From the NCBI GenBank assembly GCA_028277725.1, contig JANQFX010000091.1, positions 1 through 54,235 of the forward strand: 54,235 nt of DNA. Reading direction: 5' to 3'. The DNA is from Thiohalocapsa sp. Lineage in GTDB: Bacteria > Pseudomonadota > Gammaproteobacteria > Chromatiales > Chromatiaceae. Below the pieces are notes generated by a model that made no database searches, was not told the DNA's origin, and saw nothing but the letters and a program-made list of their open reading frames with translations. Both the position numbers and the translations under genes were made by a program. Shown piece by piece: positions 1 through 11,425 of the stretch. The first letter of the stretch is position 1. Every line of letters begins with the position of its first letter.

Positions 1-9
1 CGCTACGGC

Positions 10-119
10 CGCCAGGGCACGCCCCGCGTGCCGCTGAGCTGCGTTACAACTCGTTGGAATAGAATGACTATTCCGCCTCGTTGTGCCTTGCTCAGCACCT
101 CGCGGCACGCACCCTGGCG
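10..119. repeat. Long imperfect palindrome (MITE-like or structured RNA)
   Basis: A palindrome of about 110 nt lies just beyond the epmA stop codon. The outer arms CGCCAGGG (10-17) and CCCTGGCG (112-119) pair. Next inward, GCGTGCCG (26-33) pairs with CGGCACGC (103-110), CTGAGC (34-39) with GCTCAG (90-95), and GGAATAG (56-62) with CTATTCC (68-74) around a 5-nt loop. Bulges separate the stems. The size and terminal inverted arms resemble a miniature inverted-repeat element. It could also act as a transcription end for efp-epmA, but no U-tract follows it. No ORF is visible inside. Confidence 0.6.
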
Positions 120-148
120 ACCGTCCAACTACTCCATCTAGGTTCGAA

Positions 149-1141
149 CTAGGCCCGCTCCACGGGGAACGCGATCACGCCATCGATGTGGGCCGCACCG
201 GCGGCGCACATCAGCAGCCTGTCGAGCCCGAGCGCGACGCCGCAGCAAGGCGGTAGGCCGGCCGCCAGCGCGGCCAGCAGGCGTTCATCCAACGGCAGTC
301 TCGGCTGGCCTCGCTCGGCCCTGGCGGCGCTATCCCGCCCGAAGCGCCGCCGCTGCTCTTCCGCGTCGCAGAGTTCATCGAAGCCATTGGCGAGCTCCAT
401 CCCTTCCAGGTAGAGCTCGAAGCGCGCGGCCGTGGGCGGTGGACCGGGCTCGACGCGCGCCAAAGCGGCCTGACTGGGCGGGTATCCGTAAACGAAGGTC
501 AGTCGACCGCGGCCCAAGTCGGGCTCGACGCAATGCGTCAGCAACAGGTCCAGCCAACCATCGGCGTCGAGATCCAGTGTCGCAACGTCCGCAATGCCCG
601 CGGCGGCGGCGCGATCGCGCAGCGCAGCCAGAGGGCAATCCCAGGGATCCAACCCCAAGCGCTCCCGGAACAGGTCGCGGTAGGCGATCCGTTCGACGCC
701 GGCCGGGCGCCCCAACAGGTGCTGCACCAGCTCGGCCACCTCATCCATGAGCGCATCCAGTGAAAACCCTGGCCGATACCATTCCAGCATCGTGAACTCG
801 GGGTGGTGACGCCGCCCGCGTTCGTCGGCGCGGAACACCTTGCAGACCTGATAAATGGGCCCGCTGCCGGCGGCCAGCAGCCGCTTCATCGGAAACTCCG
901 GGGAGGTCTGCAAGTACCAGCACCCGCTGTCCGCGGGCGTCAGCGTCGCATCGAAAGACAGCGGCTCGATGGCCGGGTCAGGGTTGGCCGCCGCCGACAG
1001 GATAGGCGTCTCCACCTCCAACACGCCGCGCTCGTCGAAGAAGGCACGGAGTTCCGTGAGCATCCGCGCACGAGCACGCAGACCATCGAGTCCGGCGCTG
1101 GGGGCCCAATCTGGAGACCGCGACCGCGAGTTGAAGGACAA
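149..1141 (-). CDS. epmA: EF-P--beta-lysine ligase EpmA (PoxA/GenX/YjeA)
   Basis: This is a class II lysyl-tRNA-synthetase-like enzyme that, by family knowledge, ligates (R)-beta-lysine to Lys34 of elongation factor P. The protein is 330 aa, close to the usual ~325. Class II motif 2 (FRADE...EFTMLEW, residues 103-121) and motif 3 (GVALGLDRLLM, about 301-311) are visible, as is MELANGFDEL upstream of motif 3. The anticodon-binding domain of true LysRS is absent, as expected for EpmA. I chose a TTG start at 1141 because the N-terminal helix aligns with E. coli EpmA only from there; the first in-frame ATG (1063) would remove about 26 conserved residues. It begins 14 nt after the efp stop, so the two are probably co-transcribed. 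The partner aminomutase EpmB is not in the window. Confidence 0.93.
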   Translation of the reverse strand: MSFNSRSRSPDWAPSAGLDGLRARARMLTELRAFFDERGVLEVETPILSAAANPDPAIEPLSFDATLTPADSGCWYLQTSPEFPMKRLLAAGSGPIYQVCKVFRADERGRRHHPEFTMLEWYRPGFSLDALMDEVAELVQHLLGRPAGVERIAYRDLFRERLGLDPWDCPLAALRDRAAAAGIADVATLDLDADGWLDLLLTHCVEPDLGRGRLTFVYGYPPSQAALARVEPGPPPTAARFELYLEGMELANGFDELCDAEEQRRRFGRDSAARAERGQPRLPLDERLLAALAAGLPPCCGVALGLDRLLMCAAGAAHIDGVIAFPVERA

Positions 1142-1155
1142 GGCGCGCGTGCCGG

Positions 1156-1728
1156 TCAGTCTTCCTTGGCGCGGGAGAGGTAGGCCCCGGTCCGCGTGTC
1201 GACGCGGATGGACTCGCCCTCTTCGAGGAACAGGGGCACGTTGACCACGGCACCGGTTTCCAGGGTCGCGGGCTTGGTGCCTCCGGTGGCGGTGTCGCCG
1301 CGCAGTCCGGGGTCCGTCTGCGTGATGGTCAGGATGACGAAGTTCGGCGGCTCCACGATCAGCGGCGCGCCGTCCCACAGTGTCACGCGGCACATGTCCT
1401 GCTCCTTCAGCCACTTCGCGGCGTCGCCGACGACGGCTGCATCGGCACCGAGTTGCTCGAAGGTCTCGGTGTCCATGAAATGCCAGACCTCGCCGTCGTT
1501 GTAGAGATACTGCAGATCCGTCTCATGGACGTCGGCGGCCTCGACGGAGTCGCCGGACTTGAACGTCTTTTCGACGACACGGCCGGTCTTGAGGTTGCGC
1601 ACCCGGACCCGGTTGAAGGCCTGTCCCTTGCCGGGCTTGACGAACTCGTTCTCGACGATCGTGTAAGGATCGCCGTCCAGCATGATCTTGAGTCCGCCCT
1701 TGAATTCGTTTGTCTTGTAACTCGCCAT
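1156..1728 (-). CDS. efp: Translation elongation factor P
   Basis: EF-P (190 aa, normal length) binds between the P and E sites of the ribosome and relieves stalling at polyproline stretches. The N-terminal KOW-like domain contains KPGKGQAF with the modifiable lysine at residue 34, the target of EpmA encoded immediately downstream. The two OB-fold domains follow (about residues 65-190). The ATG at 1728 gives the canonical N-terminus MASYKTNEF; the longer open frame upstream is read-through. Keeping efp and epmA adjacent supports beta-lysylation as the modification route, rather than rhamnosylation, which uses Arg32. Confidence 0.97.
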   Translation of the reverse strand: MASYKTNEFKGGLKIMLDGDPYTIVENEFVKPGKGQAFNRVRVRNLKTGRVVEKTFKSGDSVEAADVHETDLQYLYNDGEVWHFMDTETFEQLGADAAVVGDAAKWLKEQDMCRVTLWDGAPLIVEPPNFVILTITQTDPGLRGDTATGGTKPATLETGAVVNVPLFLEEGESIRVDTRTGAYLSRAKED

Positions 1729-1802
1729 TGTCGTCGTTCCAGGAGATTTCCAGTCAATCAGGCATGATACCGCGAAGCGTGCCAGCAGATGACCAGGACT
1801 GC

Positions 1803-2729
1803 CTACTCGGCGCCGTCGGGGGCGTCCCGGTTGTAGGCGCGCAATGCGAGCGCGAGCCCGACGAGCACGACCCCCGCGACCAACACGGAGAGCGGCTCGG
1901 CGCCGAGCCGCTCGAACCACTGGGTCAGCAAGTGGATGGCACCGAACACCGCGCAGAGGTTGACGACCCAACGCCGACCCGCGCGCCAGCCCCAGGCGGC
2001 CAGTGCACCGAGTGCGAGCGCCCAGACCAGCGCGAAGGCCCAGGCCGGAATCGACGGACCTTCGAGCCCCAACGCGCCCAGATCATCGCCGAATAGCGAT
2101 CCGACCCAGAGCGCCAGATTCACCAGCAGCACGCCCGTGCGGGCCGCGGTGAGCGCAAGCCCGGCGTAGGCCGCTGCCGCGCGTCGATGGACGGCGAACG
2201 CCAGCGCCGTGAACAGCGAGAAGGCGACAGCCGTCAACAGCGGTGCATCGACGCCGAGGAAATAGGAGGCATGGAAGTAGCCCGTGCGCGCACCGAGTGC
2301 GGAGGCCAAGGACAAGATGCCCAGCACCACGAGCAAATGGCTTCCGACCACGACGGCGAGGAGCCCGAGCCCGATCGCTGCGAGCAGGAAGGACCATGCG
2401 GCGCCCTCGGCCGAGATCAGCAAACCGCCGGCGGCCAGCAACGCGCCGAGCACCGTCCACACCGTCGACAGGTAGCGCCAGCGCCGAGCGCCGGCCGCCC
2501 GCAGCAGGACCCCTGCGGCCGCCGAGAGCAGGCCCACGACTAGGGTGGTGGTGCCGCTGGGGAACATGGCGATCAACGAGGCCGCGATGGCCGCCATGCC
2601 GAACCCGGCCAACAGTCCGTAGCCGAGAGTGGCGGAGTCGCGCAGCGCACGCCTGCACAGGCGCGCGTGTTGCTCCGGGCTGATCTCGGCGTCCGCGAGG
2701 AGTTGGTCGAGGTCGAGAATCGCCTTCAC
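1803..2729 (-). CDS. Multi-pass membrane protein, DUF2157-like
   Basis: About 308 aa with a short soluble N-terminal segment (ISPEQHARL near residue 19) followed by many closely packed hydrophobic helices, roughly eight to ten, rich in Ala, Leu and Gly. The N-terminal SPEQ-type motif followed by stacked helices resembles the DUF2157 family; function is unknown. I placed the start at a GTG (2729) because GGGCGGGAG lies about 10 nt upstream. Another GTG at 2783 would add 18 residues but has no ribosome-binding site. It sits between the DUF2845 gene (stop at 2790) and efp, all on the minus strand. Confidence 0.7.
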   Translation of the reverse strand: MKAILDLDQLLADAEISPEQHARLCRRALRDSATLGYGLLAGFGMAAIAASLIAMFPSGTTTLVVGLLSAAAGVLLRAAGARRWRYLSTVWTVLGALLAAGGLLISAEGAAWSFLLAAIGLGLLAVVVGSHLLVVLGILSLASALGARTGYFHASYFLGVDAPLLTAVAFSLFTALAFAVHRRAAAAYAGLALTAARTGVLLVNLALWVGSLFGDDLGALGLEGPSIPAWAFALVWALALGALAAWGWRAGRRWVVNLCAVFGAIHLLTQWFERLGAEPLSVLVAGVVLVGLALALRAYNRDAPDGAE

Positions 2730-2789
2730 ACCGCTACGACTCCCGCCCTGATCGGCTCGGTGCGCATCCGGTTCGGGCTGCACGCCAGC

Positions 2790-3113
2790 TCAGTAGCCGT
2801 AGCCCGAACTCTCGATGTGCTTGATCTTTCCGTCCTCGAGGGTGATGCGCTGGACGAAGCGCTGCGGGCCGAAGTTGTAGGTCCAGACCTCGTAGGGCAC
2901 GGTCAAGTAGTCGTCGAAATACACCCCGCGCACCTGGTCGTAGCTGCGCGTCAGCACCCGCCGCTCCTGCTGTTCCTTCAGCGTGGGTTGACCACAAAGA
3001 CGCACCAGCTTCAGCGTGATGTCGCCGGTATCGACGATCCCGCTGCCGCAGCGCAGCGCGAAGGCCGGCGCCGCCAGCGTCATACAACAGACCAGGGTGA
3101 GGATTCGCTGCAT
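2790..3113 (-). CDS. Small secreted DUF2845 family protein
   Basis: A 107-aa protein with a clear Sec signal peptide (MQRILTLVCCMTLAAPAFA) followed by a short mature domain starting LRCGSGIVDTGD. That opening and the tryptophan-rich centre (VWTYNFGPQRF) match the DUF2845 family of small periplasmic proteins of unknown function. Two cysteines in the mature part (LRCGS and RLCGQ) could form a disulfide. The ATG at 3113 has GGAG about 7 nt upstream and is preferred over the longer open frame, whose first 57 residues are Arg-rich and not protein-like. It lies 106 nt downstream of greA on the same strand. Confidence 0.8.
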   Translation of the reverse strand: MQRILTLVCCMTLAAPAFALRCGSGIVDTGDITLKLVRLCGQPTLKEQQERRVLTRSYDQVRGVYFDDYLTVPYEVWTYNFGPQRFVQRITLEDGKIKHIESSGYGY

Positions 3114-3219
3114 CGGAGACTCCGTCGCTCGGCACGCCCAACCGGTACAAGGCGCGGCGCGCGCGGAGCAGCGCCGACCTGTCCGAAGTGTAGCCCAGGC
3201 CCTGCGACGCCTGGGGCGG

Positions 3220-3696
3220 CTACTCGTAGCGGACCTCGATGACCTCGAGCTCACGCTTGCCGCCCGGCGCCTCCACCAGGGCAACGTCCCCCTCCGCCTT
3301 GCCGATCAAGCCGCGGGCGATCGGCGAGCTGATGCTGATTTTGCCCTGCTTGATGTCCGCCTCGTCCTCGCCGACGATGACGTAGGTGTGTTCCTCGTCC
3401 TTGTCGACGTCGAGCACGTCGACCGTCACGCCGAACACGACCTTCCCCGTGCGCGGCAACTGGGCAACATCGATGATCTGCGCATTGGACAGCTTGCCCT
3501 CGATGTCCTTGATACGCCCCTCGATGAACCCCTGCTGCTCCCTCGCAGCGTGGTACTCCGCGTTTTCCTTCAGGTCGCCGTGGGCGCGCGCCTCTGCGAT
3601 GGCCTCGATCACTCGGGGGCGCTCCACCTTCTTCAGCTGTTCCAGCTCGGCGCGCAATTGTTCAGCGCCTCTGGCGGTCAGAGGTACTTGAGACAT
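3220..3696 (-). CDS. greA: Transcription elongation factor GreA
   Basis: GreA (158 aa, exactly the usual length) enters the RNA polymerase secondary channel and stimulates cleavage of backtracked transcripts. The N-terminal coiled coil (about 1-75) holds the acidic tip motif in [14 protein letters not shown], containing the Asp/Glu residues that coordinate catalytic Mg. The C-terminal FKBP-like domain includes [14 protein letters not shown]. The ATG at 3696 is preceded by GAGGA at good spacing. It follows carB on the same strand after a 268-nt gap, the usual carAB-greA order of many gammaproteobacteria. Confidence 0.97.
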   Translation of the reverse strand: MSQVPLTARGAEQLRAELEQLKKVERPRVIEAIAEARAHGDLKENAEYHAAREQQGFIEGRIKDIEGKLSNAQIIDVAQLPRTGKVVFGVTVDVLDVDKDEEHTYVIVGEDEADIKQGKISISSPIARGLIGKAEGDVALVEAPGGKRELEVIEVRYE

Positions 3697-3904
3697 CTCG
3701 GGAATCCTCTTCGCGGTCGGGCGGCAACGATGCAAATGCCCGACATCTTGTATGGGGATGGGGTACGGCGGCCGCGGCGACAACCCGACTTGGCGACCGG
3801 CTCGGCGGCCAAGCGTGCAGGCGCAGGGCAACGACACCGGCGCCTCGAGACGACATGCGACCCAACGGGCGCCGACCAGAGCCGGACCGAAGCCCCAATC
3901 GACT

Positions 3905-3931
3905 GGCGGCCGTGCCGAACGAACGGCCGCC
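3905..3931 (-). terminator. Perfect 9-bp stem-loop between carB and greA
   Basis: GGCGGCCGT (3905-3913) and ACGGCCGCC (3923-3931) form a perfect 9-bp stem with a 9-nt loop about 35 nt past the carB stop. There is no U-run on the minus strand after it, so it is not a textbook intrinsic terminator. It may instead stabilise the carB 3' end or attenuate read-through into greA. Confidence 0.4.
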
Positions 3932-3964
3932 TCCTCTATTTGAGACTAACGCCGGTCGGGCCGC

Positions 3965-7171
<3,207 letters not shown>

Positions 7172-7429
7172 GGCGGCAGGTGCTGTCTCTGATCGTTTGA
7201 ATACTTGGGCTGGGGACGTACTGATTGCTTCAGTGCTGTCCATGGGGCAAGGGCGGCCCGTCCTTCTGAGCGTCCCCTTGTTACGAACGGGCCCGCAATG
7301 CTGCAGGAACCGGCTGCATGCGCCGTGCTTGGTTCGGAGCCAGGTCCTCCCGATGTCCGACCAGATCGGCCGACGATTCGGTATCTCCTGGCGAGCGTCG
7401 TGGGGGCGCCTCGACTCGGGCTGGCCCGG

Positions 7430-8635
7430 TCAGGCGTTCGTCGAGGCGCGCTCCTCCATGGAGCGGATGAACTCGTCGAACAAGGGTGCGACGTCGTGCG
7501 GCCCCGGACTCGCCTCCGGGTGGCCCTGGAAGCCGAGCGCTGCCTGTGAGCAGTGGCGGATACCTTGAAGCGAGCCGTCGAACAGCGAGCGGTGCGTGGC
7601 AGTCACGTCGTCGGGCAGACTGGACTCGTCCACCGCGAAGCCATGGTTCTGGCTGCTGATCATGACCTCGCCGGTCGCGAGCACCTGCACCGGATGGTTG
7701 GCGCCGTGGTGACCGAACTTCATCTTCGTGGTCCGCGCACCGAAGGCCAGCCCCAGCAGTTGGTGGCCAAGGCAGATCCCAAACAGCGGGACACGGGCCT
7801 CAAGCAGGCGACGGATAGCCTCGATGGCGTAGTCGCAGGGCTCGGGATCACCGGGGCCGTTGCTCAGGAAGACACCATCGGGCTGCATCGCGAGCACGTC
7901 CGTCGCCGGTGTCTCGGCAGGCACCACCGTGATTCGGCATCCGCGCTCCGCGAGCATCCGCAGAATGTTGCGCTTGACGCCGAAATCGTAGGCGACGACG
8001 TGGAAGCGGAATACCGTATCGTTCCAGTCGCGCTCGGCGCCCTGGCCGGTCTCCAGCGACCAGGTGCCCGCGGTCCATCGATAGGCGCGCCCTGTCGTGA
8101 CGTCCCTGGCCAGATCCATGCCGGCGAGTCCGGGGAAGGCACGCGCCGCGGCGAGCGCCGCCGCCTCGTCGATACCCTCGCCGGCCTGCAGGCATCCGCT
8201 CTGGGCGCCCTTCTCGCGCAGGATACGGGTCAGCCGACGCGTGTCGATGTCGGCAATGCCGGGAATGCCGGCCGCAATCAGGTAGGCGCCGAGGCCGCGT
8301 TGGCGGCGCCAGTTGCTGGCGAGCCGAGGCAGGTCTCGAATCACGAGTCCCGCAGCATGCACCGCCGTCGACTCCTCGTCCTCGTCGTTGACGCCGGTGT
8401 TGCCGATGTGGGGGTAGGTCAGGGTGACCAGCTGGCGCCTATAGGAGGGGTCCGTGAGGATCTCCTGATACCCGGCCATGGCCGTATTGAACACGACCTC
8501 GCCGACGCTCTGCGCGGCTGCGCCGATGGAGATGCCGCGGAAGATCGAGCCATCCTCCAGGACCAAGACGGCGGGCTGGTGCAACTCGACCTCCGGGGCA
8601 GGCGGTGTCGCGATGCCGGCTTTCCTGCCAGTCAT
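7430..8635 (-). CDS. carA: Carbamoyl-phosphate synthase small (glutaminase) subunit
   Basis: CarA (401 aa) hydrolyses glutamine and channels ammonia to CarB. The N-terminal CPSase small-chain domain has the conserved [20 protein letters not shown]. The C-terminal class I glutamine amidotransferase domain has the nucleophile elbow [10 protein letters not shown] (catalytic Cys) and the His/Glu pair in [12 protein letters not shown]. The ATG at 8635 was chosen; it gives about 19 residues more than E. coli, ahead of [10 protein letters not shown]. The upstream gene is trxC rather than the dapB found in some relatives. carA and carB are in the same direction. Confidence 0.96.
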   Translation of the reverse strand: MTGRKAGIATPPAPEVELHQPAVLVLEDGSIFRGISIGAAAQSVGEVVFNTAMAGYQEILTDPSYRRQLVTLTYPHIGNTGVNDEDEESTAVHAAGLVIRDLPRLASNWRRQRGLGAYLIAAGIPGIADIDTRRLTRILREKGAQSGCLQAGEGIDEAAALAAARAFPGLAGMDLARDVTTGRAYRWTAGTWSLETGQGAERDWNDTVFRFHVVAYDFGVKRNILRMLAERGCRITVVPAETPATDVLAMQPDGVFLSNGPGDPEPCDYAIEAIRRLLEARVPLFGICLGHQLLGLAFGARTTKMKFGHHGANHPVQVLATGEVMISSQNHGFAVDESSLPDDVTATHRSLFDGSLQGIRHCSQAALGFQGHPEASPGPHDVAPLFDEFIRSMEERASTNA

Positions 8636-8862
8636 CGGGTATCCGCAGTGGATTCTGGGGCCGGTGCCGGGCGGCCGTGCTGGCGCGCCGAACACCGACG
8701 CCGGATACTAGCCGATGGTGCGCGACCTGTCCACGCGGGGAGGCGGCAAACCTGGACTATCGGGAGATGGCCCAGGGAAAACCGCCAGGGGCGAGCACCG
8801 TCCGAACGGGCATCTCCTTCGCAACGGGACCACCGGGGGAACCCGGCCACTTCGAGAGGCCC

Positions 8863-9297
8863 TCAAAGCTGCCGCCCCGCCCAATCCACAATACCGGCGG
8901 TGTCCATGGCACCTGCCTGCCGTGCCAGCTCATGCCCATGCCGAAAGATGGCAACCGTGGGGATCGAGCGAATATTGAAACGCATGGCCAGCGACTGCGC
9001 CTCCTCGGTGTTCACCTTGACGAGGCGGGCACGGGGTTCGAGCCGGGACGCCGCCGCCTCGAAGGCGGGCGCCATCATGCGGCAGGGCCCACACCAGGGC
9101 GCCCAGAAATCGACCACCACCGGCAGGTCCCCACGACCGACATGCCGTTCGAATCGGGTCTCGTCCAGCGCGATGGGCTGCCCGCTGAACAGCGGGGCAT
9201 GACACTTGCCGCAGCTCGGCGCATCGGCGAGCTTGGCGTTGGGTACGCGGTTGACGGCATCGCAATGGGGACAGACGACGTGCAGGGCTTCGGCCAT
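8863..9297 (-). CDS. trxC: Thioredoxin 2 (TrxC), zinc-binding
   Basis: A 144-aa cytosolic disulfide reductase. The N-terminal zinc ribbon has four cysteines (C9, C12, C29, C32; motifs CPHC and CGKC), the hallmark that separates TrxC from TrxA. The thioredoxin fold follows with the active site WCGPC (C69 and C72) and the cis-proline loop SIPTV. The ATG at 9297 has a strong AAGGAGA upstream. By family knowledge TrxC is linked to oxidative stress. The gene is divergent from cnoX across a 102-nt intergenic region that contains a small palindrome. Confidence 0.95.
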   Translation of the reverse strand: MAEALHVVCPHCDAVNRVPNAKLADAPSCGKCHAPLFSGQPIALDETRFERHVGRGDLPVVVDFWAPWCGPCRMMAPAFEAAASRLEPRARLVKVNTEEAQSLAMRFNIRSIPTVAIFRHGHELARQAGAMDTAGIVDWAGRQL

Positions 9298-9359
9298 CGG
9301 GGTCTCCTTAAGCGGCTGGGCACCGCAGGTTGATTCGCTCAGGGCGCCAAATTATTTTC

Positions 9360-9374
9360 AAACGAGTATCGTTT
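9360..9374. promoter_or_regulatory. Palindrome AAACGA-GTA-TCGTTT between trxC and cnoX
   Basis: A perfect 6-bp inverted repeat with a 3-nt centre lies in an A/T-rich patch of the short trxC/cnoX intergenic region. It ends about 25 nt from the cnoX start codon. Its position between two divergent redox genes fits an operator or overlapping promoters. As a hairpin it is weak, although two more T residues follow on the plus strand. No regulator is identified. Confidence 0.35.
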
Positions 9375-9399
9375 TTCCAGTTTGGCAGAGGAGACCACC

Positions 9400-10260
9400 A
9401 TGACCGATTCAGCACACGTCATCGCCGTCACGGAGGCCACGTTCGAGGATATCGTCATCAAGGGCTCGACAGAGCGCCCGGTGCTGGTGGACTTCTGGGC
9501 CGACTGGTGCGCGCCCTGCCGCCAGTTGATGCCGATCCTATCCAAACTCGCCGACGAGTACGGCGGCGCCTTCCTGCTCGCCAAGGTCGACACCGAAGCG
9601 GAACAGTCCCTGGCGGCGAGCTTCGGCATCCGCAGTCTGCCGACCGTCCAGCTGTTCAAGGATGGCCGGCCCGTGGACCAGTTCATGGGGGCACTGCCCG
9701 AGGGCCAGATCCGCGAATTCCTGGCCCGATACATCGACAGCGAGACGGACCGGCGCTTCGCGGAGATAGACGCGCGGCTCGCCGCGGGCGACGTTGCGGC
9801 GGCCGCCCCTCTGCTCGAGGCCCTGCGCGCCGAGGACCCGCAGAACACGAAGCTGTTCCTCGCCGACGTGCGCCTGGCGCTGGCCGGCGGCGATCACGCG
9901 GCCGCCGCAGAACTGCTCGCACATGCCCCCATCGAACTGGCCGCCGACCCGAAGCTGGCGGAATTGCGCGGCCAGGCGACCTTCGCCGAGGCCGCGGCGG
10001 CGGCACCCTCTCCGGCGGAGTGCGAAGCGCGGCTCGCCGCGGACTCCGCCGACAGCGAGGCACGTTACGGGCTCGCAGCGCATCGTGTCATGGCCGGTGA
10101 CTACGAGACCGCACTCGACGGACTGCTGGCACTGATGCAGCGTGACCGACAGTTTCGGGCCGAGGCCGCGCGCAAGGGCATCGTGATGATCTTCGACCTG
10201 CTCGGCGAAGGCGACCTGGTGCAGCGCTACCGCGGCAAACTGGCGCGACTGCTCTACTGA
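9400..10260 (+). CDS. cnoX: Chaperedoxin CnoX (YbbN): thioredoxin-TPR fusion
   Basis: The protein is 286 aa. The N-terminal thioredoxin domain (about 1-115) has an intact active site WCAPC (C37 and C40) and SLPTV; the C-terminal half is alpha-helical with TPR-like repeats. CnoX proteins are holdases that protect clients from oxidation and hand them to GroEL. E. coli CnoX lacks the redox-active CXXC whereas some others keep it; here both cysteines are present, so thiol exchange is possible. The ATG at 9400 has AGAGGAGA upstream; a TTG at 9382 in the same frame is less likely. It is divergent from trxC. Confidence 0.92.
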   Translation: MTDSAHVIAVTEATFEDIVIKGSTERPVLVDFWADWCAPCRQLMPILSKLADEYGGAFLLAKVDTEAEQSLAASFGIRSLPTVQLFKDGRPVDQFMGALPEGQIREFLARYIDSETDRRFAEIDARLAAGDVAAAAPLLEALRAEDPQNTKLFLADVRLALAGGDHAAAAELLAHAPIELAADPKLAELRGQATFAEAAAAAPSPAECEARLAADSADSEARYGLAAHRVMAGDYETALDGLLALMQRDRQFRAEAARKGIVMIFDLLGEGDLVQRYRGKLARLLY

Positions 10261-10501
10261 CACCGGCCAGGCGCGGGCAGCATTCGGCGCACAGGTGGGC
10301 AGGTCAAGAAATGCCACGGAAGGCTTTGTTCGAGGCCCCTTAGTGTCCAGCCATCCACTACACTCTGCCTAGGCTCGACCGCGTCGATTCGCGCACCACG
10401 AACAACACTCGCAGCGCACGCAATGGCACAGGGTGTGAACTTCATAGTTGTCGATGATACGGGGCGACCCGCTCGGCGTTTCAATAGAAGGATGGCGACT
10501 C

Positions 10502-11179
10502 TTGGCTACGCAGACCCTTCGGCCCTCGCGACTGCCCCATAGATTTCCGCCCGCGCTTGGGCTCGCACTGACCCTGTCAGCCACCCAGCTCCTCGCGGAC
10601 CCCATCACGGATCAAATCGACGCTGCCAAGCGCGCCTACGAGGCGGGTGACGCACAGGTCGCCATCCAGGCGCTCGAGTTCGCGGCAGCCCAGATCCAGA
10701 AGAAGCTGGAACTCGAGCAACTCGGCCTGTTACCGCAGCCACTCCCCGGCTGGAACGCGGATGAGCCGATTTCAACGGCCGGTGGCATCGCCGCCGTGTT
10801 CGCCGGCACCAACCTGACCCGCACCTACCGCGAGGACGGCGGCAACGGCACGGTGACCATCACCATCACGGCCGACTCCCCGGTGCTATCCATGCTGACC
10901 GCGCTGATGCAGGCGAACCCGGCGGGTACGCCCTATACCCGCGGCGGCTATCGCGGCATGCTGGAGACGCACCAGGACGGATCGAGGAAGATCCTGCTCA
11001 TGGTCGGCACGCGTATCCAGGTCCAGTTAGACGGCACCGACACCGACCAGCGCACCCTAGAGACCTACATCGACGCCATGGACCTCGGGCAACTCGAGAA
11101 GGCCCTCCTCGGCTCGAACAACGCCAAGGAAGGCACTCCTAGAGGTCCCCTTCAGTGGCCTGATGCCCTGGACACATAA
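10502..11179 (+). CDS. Exported protein of unknown function
   Basis: About 225 aa with a Sec-type signal (basic start, hydrophobic core FPPALGLALTLSATQLL, likely cleavage after LLA). The first mature segment, rich in Ala, Glu and Gln (DAAKRAYEAGDAQVAIQALEFAAAQIQKKLELEQL), looks helical, like a single TPR-type unit. The rest is mixed, with a Thr-rich strand region (NGTVTITITADSP). I do not recognise the family. The start is uncertain: a TTG at 10502 has AGAAGGA 9 nt upstream and gives a normal signal peptide, whereas an ATG at 10454 in the same frame lacks a ribosome-binding site. Two hairpins follow the stop. Confidence 0.65.
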   Translation: MATQTLRPSRLPHRFPPALGLALTLSATQLLADPITDQIDAAKRAYEAGDAQVAIQALEFAAAQIQKKLELEQLGLLPQPLPGWNADEPISTAGGIAAVFAGTNLTRTYREDGGNGTVTITITADSPVLSMLTALMQANPAGTPYTRGGYRGMLETHQDGSRKILLMVGTRIQVQLDGTDTDQRTLETYIDAMDLGQLEKALLGSNNAKEGTPRGPLQWPDALDT

Positions 11180-11234
11180 GGGCACCTCGAAACATTCGAG
11201 GTGCCCGTGCGGGGCAGGATGCCCCGCCATTTTT
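11180..11234 (+). terminator. Tandem hairpins, the second a good intrinsic terminator
   Basis: Directly after the TAA stop, GGGCACCTCGAA (11180-11191) pairs with TTCGAGGTGCCC (11195-11206) in a perfect 12-bp stem with a 3-nt loop. Four bases on, CGGGGCA (11210-11216) pairs with TGCCCCG (11220-11226) and is followed by CCATTTTT. The second hairpin with its T-run fits a Rho-independent terminator for the exported-protein gene. Confidence 0.7.
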
Positions 11235-11325
11235 CGAGCGCCCAAGCGCTTGAAAGATGGAGCGAAGCGGAAACCGCGTTTTCGCTTCGCGTCTTGAAGA
11301 ATTGCCACGATGGCAATTCTTCAAG
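11221..11325 (+). repeat. Three-hairpin structured element, copy A
   Basis: The element begins at GCCCCGC and carries three successive stem-loops. H1 is AGCGC-CCAA-GCGCT (11237-11250). H2 is GCGAAGCG (11262-11269) with CGCTTCGC (11283-11290). H3 is a perfect 15-bp stem, 11293-11307 with 11311-11325, closed by a CGA loop. Copy B at 49353-49455 has the same order with compensatory differences in H1. It overlaps the preceding terminator and lies 100 nt before the diguanylate cyclase gene. It may be a REP-like palindromic mobile element or a structured RNA. Confidence 0.6.
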
Positions 11326-11425
11326 GTCCCCATAAGAGACGGGGGGCCACGCCTTCCTGCATCGCCCGATGGTTGGACAGGATGGCCAAGTGATCGGTCT
11401 CTCGCTAGGACGAAAGGTATCGCCA

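Noticed and set aside
138..152. GGTTCGAAC-like string resembling a tRNA T-loop
   Set aside because: It is part of a short palindrome (CTAG...CTAG) at the epmA stop; no acceptor, D or anticodon arm can be built around it.
7172..7429. Small gene in the carA-carB gap
   Set aside because: Only shadow frames are open; there is no ribosome-binding site with a protein-like translation.
7553..9202. 549-codon plus-strand frame opposite carA and trxC
   Set aside because: It is a shadow frame; carA and trxC motifs are complete on the other strand.
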